Of a stretch of DNA of 64,000 nucleotides, positions 58,547-64,000 are shown one piece after another (position 1 is the first letter of the stretch; every line of letters begins with the position of its first letter). The stretch covers positions 2,532,001-2,596,000 of the forward strand of contig NZ_JACCAS010000002.1 in the NCBI RefSeq assembly GCF_013409255.1, written 5' to 3'. This DNA is from Paraburkholderia bryophila (lineage in GTDB: Bacteria > Pseudomonadota > Gammaproteobacteria > Burkholderiales > Burkholderiaceae). Both the position numbers and the translations under genes were made by a program. The notes under the pieces are model-generated. The model had not been told where the DNA came from. It did not search any database and saw only the letters and a list, made by a program, of their open reading frames with translations.

Positions 58547-59329
58547 TTAGCTGCCGTACACGTCGAAGTCGAAGTACTTCTTCTCGAGCTTCTTGTACGT
58601 ACCGTCCTTGATGATGTCGGCGATCGCCTTGTCGACCTTCACCTTCAGATCGGTGTCTTCCTTGCGCATGCCGATGCCTGCGCCGTTGCCGAGGACCTTC
58701 TCGTCGACGATATCCTTGCCTGCGAAGTCATAACCGGCGCCGCGCGGCGTCTTCAGGAAGCCGATTTCAGCTTCCACGGCGTCTTGCAGCGACGCGTCCA
58801 GACGACCCGACAGCAAGTCGGCGTAGACCTGATCCTGGTTCTGATACGGAACGACCTTCACGCCCTTCGGCTCCCAGTAGGTCTTCGCGTAGGTTTCCTG
58901 GATCGTGCCCTGCTCGACGCCCACCGCCTTGCCCTTCAGCGAGTCAGCCGTCGGCATCACGCCCGAACCTTTCTTCGACACGAGGCGCGTCGGCGTGTTG
59001 AACAGTTTCGACGAGAACGCGATCTGTTCGGCGCGTTGCGGCGTCATGGACATGGACGACAGCACGCCGTCGAACTTCTTCGCCTTCAGGGCCGGAATCA
59101 TGCCGTCGAAGTCGTTTTCGACCCACACGCATTTGGCCTTCAGGCGCGTGCAGATTTCATTGCCGAGGTCGATGTCGAAGCCAACGAGCTTGCCATCCGA
59201 GCCTTTGGACTCGAACGGGGGATAGCTGGCGTCAACGCCAAAACGGATAGTCGACCAATCTTTAGCGTGTGCGCCAATCGAGACGGTAGCAAGCAAAGCA
59301 ACCGTCAAAGCCGCTAGCAGTTTTTTCAC
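58547..59329 (-). CDS. Lys/Arg/ornithine-type ABC transporter substrate-binding protein
   Basis: 260 residues. Signal peptide ending GAHA (about 22), then TIRFGVDASYPPFESKGSDGKLVGFDIDLGNEIC, the cationic amino acid binding (ArgT/HisJ) N-terminus; MIPALKAKKFDGVLSSMSMTPQR and GTIQETYAKTYWEPKG are family blocks. It would deliver arginine, lysine or ornithine to a HisQMP-type permease, but none is in the window. GTG start with GAGGAG seven bases upstream. It is followed by the AstE-like gene in the same direction. Confidence 0.92.
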   Translation of the reverse strand: MKKLLAALTVALLATVSIGAHAKDWSTIRFGVDASYPPFESKGSDGKLVGFDIDLGNEICTRLKAKCVWVENDFDGMIPALKAKKFDGVLSSMSMTPQRAEQIAFSSKLFNTPTRLVSKKGSGVMPTADSLKGKAVGVEQGTIQETYAKTYWEPKGVKVVPYQNQDQVYADLLSGRLDASLQDAVEAEIGFLKTPRGAGYDFAGKDIVDEKVLGNGAGIGMRKEDTDLKVKVDKAIADIIKDGTYKKLEKKYFDFDVYGS

Positions 59330-59517
59330 TGATTAACTCCTCGGTGTAGTTCAAATACGCCCATATGCGGTTTTGCCGCGGCGGGCCGCCCGGCGCGACT
59401 CACGACCGGGCTTGGGTGGAAGCCGCCAGCCGGGGCGGCCAGCAGCGCGCGCCAAGCTTATCAGTTCAAAAATATTGGGAAGCTAGTGAAACACCGGATG
59501 GCGGATGAGGATAGCTT

Positions 59518-59775
59518 TTAACGCGAGAATGTGGTGGGGTTTAAAGTGCCGACCGCGCCGCACCAGAGTTCGCCTTTACCCATCATTTCCGCCTCGCGTG
59601 CATTCATGCCCGCGCATGCGCCATGCGAGTCCTGCAAGTCCTGCGGGTTGGTTGAATCGCGCTGAATGCGCGCAAGCGACGCACGGTTCATTTCACCTTG
59701 CAGCCAGTTTCCGAAGCCCATTACCGAGCCGGCCACGACGGCCAGCAACATCCATTCTGTTTTCTTCAAGCGCAT
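59518..59775 (-). CDS. Small hypothetical membrane or exported protein
   Basis: 85 residues, not recognised. A basic start (MRLKKTEW) and one hydrophobic helix (about 9-22, LLAVVAGSVMGFG) lead to a polar tail with two Cys (GACAGMN; LWCGAV). It may be an exported protein with an uncleaved signal anchor. The upstream region has no strong ribosome site. Confidence 0.55.
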   Translation of the reverse strand: MRLKKTEWMLLAVVAGSVMGFGNWLQGEMNRASLARIQRDSTNPQDLQDSHGACAGMNAREAEMMGKGELWCGAVGTLNPTTFSR

Positions 59776-60281
59776 TGTGGTTGTCTTGTTCGACGACCCG
59801 AAAACCGGTTCGCTTCATGCTTTGCCCTGACCGTTACCGGCGAGGGACAAGTTAACGTTATCGGCAACCGTGCCGCTCTTCTTTAAGTATTGCCCCGGCG
59901 TGGGCGCGGCTCGCTTAATACCATAATTCATTGGGCATAGTTATCCTTTCGAGTCGCGCTATTAAGTAAGGTTGATTACAGCCTGTTACTACGCGCGTGC
60001 GTTTCAAGCGGCGGCCCGCCAAATTAAAGATTCCGCATAAATCGCCGTTAATGCGGATGTGCCCGTTTGACCGGTCACGCCCGGTTTGCCGTTTTTCCCG
60101 ACACCGTCGTGGCCGAAAACAAAATTGTATTGCTTTAGCGCTATCATCAATGCTCCTCGCGCTCGCTTCCGGCGGCGCAATGAGCGTATCTGTCTGAAGA
60201 AAGTCACCGAACACCACCTGCGCGGATCGCCTCCGCGTGCTGGCGTTCGTCGGCCAGGCCTTCTGCTAAACGGTGTTGTAT
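59776..60281. other. Intergenic region with one candidate short gene
   Basis: About 500 bases between the reverse hypothetical gene and the forward binding-protein gene. It contains the short reverse ORF at 60004-60147 and A/T-richer stretches near 59930-60050. Other frames look like noise. Confidence 0.45.
60004..60147 (-). CDS. Candidate short collagen-like ORF
   Basis: 47 residues starting MIALKQYNFVFGHDG, then GVGKNGKPGVTGQTGTSALTAI and a closing WRAAA. The centre has a loose Gly-X-X pattern. The ATG has GAGGAG five bases upstream, the best evidence that it is real; a longer frame without that site exists. It sits in the gap before the binding-protein/GGDEF operon, on the other strand. 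No homologue can be named. Confidence 0.4.
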   Translation of the reverse strand: MIALKQYNFVFGHDGVGKNGKPGVTGQTGTSALTAIYAESLIWRAAA

Positions 60282-61430
60282 ATGCACAAGATGTTGATGG
60301 CAGATGACATGCGCTGTTGGAAACGATTCTTCCCGCGGAGAATCGCGGGGGCTGCGGCTCGCGCGACCAGTTCGCGCTGCGGGGCTTTATCCGCATTGCT
60401 GCCGCTTCTGCTCGGCGCGATTTTGTGCTGCGGGTTTTTCTCGGCTGCGCCGGTCCAGGCCGGCGAGAAAATCCTGCGCGTACTGGCGTGGCCCGGTTAT
60501 GCCGATGACGACGTGGTCAAGACCTTCGAGTCGCGCTACAAGGTCAAGGTGGAAGTCACCCTGGCCGATTCCGACGAAGCGTTGTGGACGCTGATGCACA
60601 GCAAGGACACGCCGCCGTTCGACGTGCTTGCCGCCAACACCGCCGAAATCCAGCGCTATTCGCGCGCCAATCTGCTGGCGCCGCTCGATCTGGCGAGCCT
60701 GCCGAACACGAAACTGCAACTGCCGCGGTTTCAGGCGCGCACGTCGATTGAAGGGCTCACGTCGGCGGGCAAGGTGTACGCGATTCCGTTCACGTATTCG
60801 TCGATGGGCCTGATCTACGATCGCAAGCAGATCGCGGTGCCGCCGCGTTCCATGCGCGAGCTGTGGAATCCGAAATACCGCGGCAAGGTGCTCGATTTCA
60901 ACAGCGCGCAGCACAACTTCTCGTTCACCGCGCTGGCGCTCGGCTACACGCATCCGTTTCAACTCGACGCCGCGCAGATTCACACGATCGCGCAGAAGCT
61001 CGTCGATCTGCGCCGCAATCTGTTGACCTATTACACGCTGCCCGAAGAAGCGACCGCGGTTTTCATGCAGCACAAGGTCGCGCTGATGTTCGGCAATTAC
61101 GGCACCCAGCAGGTCGAATTGCTGCGTCGCGCGGGCGCGGACGTGGGCTATGTGATTCCCGACGAAGGCGCGCTCGCGTGGCTCGATTGCTGGTCGATGA
61201 CGCGTTCGGCGCAGGACCCTGCGCTTGCGCTCGCGTGGATCAACTACATGCTCGAACCCGGCGTGAGCGGCTTGCTCACGCAACGTCAGGGGCTCGCCAA
61301 TACGCTGAGCGCGCCGGTCGACAACAGCGACAACGCGCACATCGTGTGGATCGGACCGGTGGAGGATATTCAGCGGCGCGAGGACCTGTGGGCCCGAATC
61401 GTGTCCGGCGACCGGTCGGAGCGTTTCTGA
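60282..61430 (+). CDS. PotD/PotF-like periplasmic binding protein
   Basis: 382 residues as drawn. Extracellular solute-binding family 1, polyamine-type: a hydrophobic export signal (LSALLPLLLGAILCCGF) ends at APVQAGEKI, then LRVLAWPGYADDDVVKTFESRYKVKVEV, SMGLIYDRKQI, and YVIPDEGALAWLDCWSM are the family blocks. No ABC permease or ATPase follows; instead its stop codon overlaps the start of a Cache-GGDEF gene, so it likely senses a polyamine-like ligand for that protein. The start is uncertain among ATGs at 60282, 60297 and 60309 or a GTG at 60273; no strong ribosome site is visible. Confidence 0.87.
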   Translation: MHKMLMADDMRCWKRFFPRRIAGAAARATSSRCGALSALLPLLLGAILCCGFFSAAPVQAGEKILRVLAWPGYADDDVVKTFESRYKVKVEVTLADSDEALWTLMHSKDTPPFDVLAANTAEIQRYSRANLLAPLDLASLPNTKLQLPRFQARTSIEGLTSAGKVYAIPFTYSSMGLIYDRKQIAVPPRSMRELWNPKYRGKVLDFNSAQHNFSFTALALGYTHPFQLDAAQIHTIAQKLVDLRRNLLTYYTLPEEATAVFMQHKVALMFGNYGTQQVELLRRAGADVGYVIPDEGALAWLDCWSMTRSAQDPALALAWINYMLEPGVSGLLTQRQGLANTLSAPVDNSDNAHIVWIGPVEDIQRREDLWARIVSGDRSERF

Positions 61431-63253
61431 TGATACGGCCCGGCCTGACCGTCAAGTTGTCGGTGCTGCTCGCGTGCATCGGCGTGCTTGCGTCCGGCGC
61501 GACCGGCTATTACGCGTATCGCGCCAATCGCACGATGCTGGTGAACGAAGCCGGCCACAGTCTGCTGACTTCCACGGAACTGCTCGGCCAGCGCTTTTCC
61601 AGCTCGATCGACGACGTCGGCGCCGACGCGCAAGTGCTCGCGAGTTTGCCGTCCGCGGCGGACGTTGCGCAAACCGACGACGGTCTCGGCAAGAACGCGG
61701 CGCGCGAGCAGTTGGCGCAGGTGTATTCGAGCTTCATGATCCATCACCCCGAGTATCTGCAGATCCGGCTGATCGCGCGGCAGCACTACGGGCTCGAACT
61801 GATCCGCTTCGACCGCGACGGCGACGGCCTCGCGCGCGTGCAGGGCAACAGCCTGCAGGAAAAAGGCCAGTTCGCGTATGTGTTCGAGACGCTGGCGTTT
61901 TCGCCGGGCCGTATTTATACGTCGCCGATCTCGGTCAATCACGAGTACGGCGCGCATGGCGCAGAAGGCAAACCGACCTTGCGGCTCGGCACGCCGGTCG
62001 CGAACGCGAGCGGCGAGGTGGTGGGCGTCGTGGTGATCGACGTCGACCTTGCCGGTTTGCTCAAGCGCCTGCAAAGCGATTTACCGAGCGACTACCAGGT
62101 CTATCTCACCAACGAGTGGGGCGATTTCCTGGTCCATCCCGATGCATCGAAAACCTTCGGCTTCGACCGGGGCCGGCGTGTGCTGATCCAGGACAGCTTC
62201 TCCGTCACCAAACCGCTCTTCGAGCAGTCGCAAAGCGAAATCCTCGTCAACGGCCTCGTGAAGCCGAAGCAGGCCGCGGGTCAGGTGCTTGCCTTCGTGC
62301 GCCGGCCGTTCGGCGATTCCGCCGGCAACCGCTTTATCGTGCTCGGACTCGCCAAGCCGCTCGAGGACGTGTTGTCCGGCGCGAATCTGCTCGGCGATCG
62401 CATCGTTCGTATGGTGCTGGTGTTCAGCGTGCTGGCGCTGGCCCTCGCCGTGCTGTTCGCACGCGCGCTGACCAAGCCGCTGCATCTGCTCGCGCACGCG
62501 GCCACGCATCTGTTCGCCGAACATGCCATGGAAACGCTGCCGCTTAAACGGACCGACGAGATCGGCGTGCTGGCGCGCTGCTTCGATCGTCTGCGCCGCG
62601 AAATCAAATCGCAGATGGACGTGCTGCACGCCAAGCAACGCGAGCTCGTGCATCTGGCGACGCACGACGGGCTGACCGGCTTGCCGAACCGCATGCTGTT
62701 CATACAGAAGCTCGAAAGCGCGATCGACGAAGCCACGCGGCGTCAGGAGGGTCTGGCGGTGCTGTTCGTCGACCTCGACCGCTTCAAGCAGATCAACGAC
62801 CAGTTCGGCCATTCGATCGGTGACAAGGTGCTGGCCGTGGTGGCGCGCCGGCTCAAGCAGGTGCTCTGCACCGCCGACGTGGTGGCGCGACTCGGCGGCG
62901 ACGAGTTCATCGTGCTGATCGAGGGGCCGCGTTCCGCGGAGGCCGCGCCGGCGATCGCGTCGCGCATCATGGACACGTTGAACGAAACCCTCGTAATGGA
63001 CGGGCAAAGCATGAACGTGGGCGCGAGCATCGGCATCAGCCAGTTCCCGGACGACAGCGGCACGGCCGAAGAACTGCTGCTGAACGCCGACGCGGCCATG
63101 TATGCGGCCAAATCCGGCGGACGCTGCGCGTATTTGCGCTATCACGATCTGCTTGAAACGCGTCGGCGCGAACAGCACGCCCAGCAAGAAGAGGCGCAGG
63201 CGCGGGCCGGTAAGGACGCGACGGCCGGCCGCGAGGCCGAGCCGATGGCCTGA
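61430..63253 (+). CDS. Cache-GGDEF diguanylate cyclase
   Basis: 607 residues. First membrane helix about 9-28, then a periplasmic dCache-like sensor of about 290 residues (YLQIRLIARQHYGLELIRFD; LRLGTPVANASGEVVGVVVIDVD), second helix about 325-345, HAMP-like linker (TDEIGVLARCFDRLRREI), then a GGDEF domain with intact GGDEF at 489-493, so c-di-GMP synthesis is likely. The inhibitory RxxD site is absent (CTAD, C480-D483). Start ATG 61430 overlaps the stop of the binding-protein gene (TGATG). There is no EAL domain. The tail is rich in Gln/Glu/Ala. Confidence 0.93.
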   Translation: MIRPGLTVKLSVLLACIGVLASGATGYYAYRANRTMLVNEAGHSLLTSTELLGQRFSSSIDDVGADAQVLASLPSAADVAQTDDGLGKNAAREQLAQVYSSFMIHHPEYLQIRLIARQHYGLELIRFDRDGDGLARVQGNSLQEKGQFAYVFETLAFSPGRIYTSPISVNHEYGAHGAEGKPTLRLGTPVANASGEVVGVVVIDVDLAGLLKRLQSDLPSDYQVYLTNEWGDFLVHPDASKTFGFDRGRRVLIQDSFSVTKPLFEQSQSEILVNGLVKPKQAAGQVLAFVRRPFGDSAGNRFIVLGLAKPLEDVLSGANLLGDRIVRMVLVFSVLALALAVLFARALTKPLHLLAHAATHLFAEHAMETLPLKRTDEIGVLARCFDRLRREIKSQMDVLHAKQRELVHLATHDGLTGLPNRMLFIQKLESAIDEATRRQEGLAVLFVDLDRFKQINDQFGHSIGDKVLAVVARRLKQVLCTADVVARLGGDEFIVLIEGPRSAEAAPAIASRIMDTLNETLVMDGQSMNVGASIGISQFPDDSGTAEELLLNADAAMYAAKSGGRCAYLRYHDLLETRRREQHAQQEEAQARAGKDATAGREAEPMA

Positions 63254-63473
63254 CGGATGACCCGCCGCAACGCGCTTTAATCAGACAATTACCCGCCAAA
63301 AACACGAGGCAAGTTTGCCTCGATCGTCGCTTCGGCGAGCGCTCGAGCAATCGTTTGCGCCGATCTTGAGGCAAGTATTTTTCATTTCACTGGAAGCGTT
63401 TTCGTCGTCTCAACTTTCGTCGCGGGCTTGCCGACAACGTCGTTATGGCAACCGGATTGACTGGAGATTTTCC

Positions 63474-63839
63474 GTGAAGCGACAGGTTTGTTTCTTGGTG
63501 GCTGCACTGACGCTCGCCGGTTGCGCGCAGATGCCGCCGCCGATAGCGGCGCATCCGGACAAGGCGCCGAACGAAGTGATCAGCTTCGACATTCCGCCGG
63601 ACGCACTCGGTGCACGCGATCCGCAACTCACCGCCGTGCTGGCCAAAGCCGGCGCGCTGGCCGCCGCGCAGCCGCAGCCGACGGTCGTGCTCGTCACCGC
63701 GTTGGGCCAGGATTTCGGCTATCTGAATCAGGCGGTCTGGAAAGGCGTGCCCGCGCAACGCACGGCGCGGGTGAACTTCGAGAACCGGACGGCCGGCTTG
63801 GGGCAGCCGTATAGCGTGTCGATCAGGACGGTTCAATGA
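63474..63839 (+). CDS. Small lipoprotein
   Basis: 121 residues from the GTG at 63474. A lipobox LAGCAQ puts the modified Cys at C17. The mature part has DIPPDALGARDPQLTAVLAK and PTVVLVTALGQDFGYLNQAVWKG; function unknown. GGAG lies nine bases upstream. Its stop overlaps the ATG of the next gene (ATGA), so the two should be translated together and their products may be partners. Confidence 0.75.
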   Translation: MKRQVCFLVAALTLAGCAQMPPPIAAHPDKAPNEVISFDIPPDALGARDPQLTAVLAKAGALAAAQPQPTVVLVTALGQDFGYLNQAVWKGVPAQRTARVNFENRTAGLGQPYSVSIRTVQ

Positions 63840-64000
63840 ACGCGCCCCTCGTGATCGCTCGCAGCGCATTGCTCGCCCTGACCACGCTGCTGGCCGCATC
63901 GGCGTTCGCGAGTCAGCCCGGCGCGGATTTGCAGTCCGCCGCTGCGTTTCCGCCGGCGGCGGACAAGGTGTATCCGCCGTTGCCGTCGCTCGCCATGCTG
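63836..64000 (+). CDS. Secreted protein, 5' part (cut by window end)
   Basis: 55 codons. The ATG overlaps the stop of the lipoprotein gene. A signal peptide is clear (RSALLALTTLLAASAFASQ, cut near residue 26), followed by a Pro/Ala-rich mature start. The frame is open to the window edge. Family unknown. Confidence 0.7.
   Translation, partial: MNAPLVIARSALLALTTLLAASAFASQPGADLQSAAAFPPAADKVYPPLPSLAML

Noticed and set aside
59915..60217. Reverse frame overlapping the short collagen-like ORF
   Set aside because: No ribosome site; the alternative frame with GAGGAG is better supported.
63305..63322. GAGGCAA/TTGCCTC inverted repeat after the GGDEF gene considered a terminator
   Set aside because: Loop is two bases and no T tract follows; too weak to list.

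Overview
The window looks like a chromosome segment of a GC-rich betaproteobacterium, most likely Burkholderia or Paraburkholderia. The signs are strong G/C third-position bias in almost every gene, a Burkholderia-type 16-strand porin, DUF4148 and DUF2968 proteins, and GTG/TTG starts behind good Shine-Dalgarno sites. It holds about 53 supportable genes. I saw no rRNA, tRNA, CRISPR array, insertion sequence or prophage.

Layout. 1-2.1 kb: the start of a membrane protein and a stand-alone motAB stator pair. 2.5-17 kb: mostly housekeeping and small accessory genes (DUF2252, polysaccharide deacetylase, SDR, Sir2 deacylase, PPOX flavoprotein, DUF938 methyltransferase-like protein, gnd, DUF4148, DUF2968, cupin, NlpD-like lipoprotein, threonine aldolase, MFS exporter). 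Several gaps here hold short degenerate tandem repeats. 17.5-24.3 kb: a first glycogen phosphorylase, a DUF3800 protein, lipoprotein and hypothetical genes, and a HypT-like LysR regulator divergent from the asparagine permease ansP.

26.2-37.2 kb is the most unusual part. Six forward genes encode two circularly permuted ATP-grasp enzymes (one fused to an alpha-E domain), a separate alpha-E protein and three transglutaminase-fold proteins (one fused to DUF2126), and a small DUF883 membrane protein is inserted among them. Comparative genomics has proposed that such sets form a peptide-ligation or peptide-modification system, but no substrate is known. One transglutaminase has Ser where its paralogues have the catalytic Cys, and the fused ATP-grasp has lost an acidic motif that the stand-alone copy keeps, so the locus pairs canonical and divergent copies.

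37.2-50.2 kb is a seven-gene reverse-strand glycogen/alpha-glucan operon: alpha-glucosidase, glgB, glgX, pgm, glgC, glgA, glgP. It could interconvert glucose-1-P, ADP-glucose, branched glycogen and released sugars. It converges on the ATP-grasp locus at a perfect 15-bp hairpin.

50.7-64 kb: a LysR/SDR pair; a PadR regulator divergent from an NTF2-like gene with two near-identical palindromes 41 bp apart between them; a nitronate-monooxygenase-like gene; a porin; an orphan MetQ-like protein; an AstE-like deacylase; an Arg/Lys-type binding protein; and a PotD/PotF-like binding protein overlapping a Cache-GGDEF diguanylate cyclase, an arrangement like NspS-MbaA of Vibrio. Two overlapping genes for small exported proteins run off the end.
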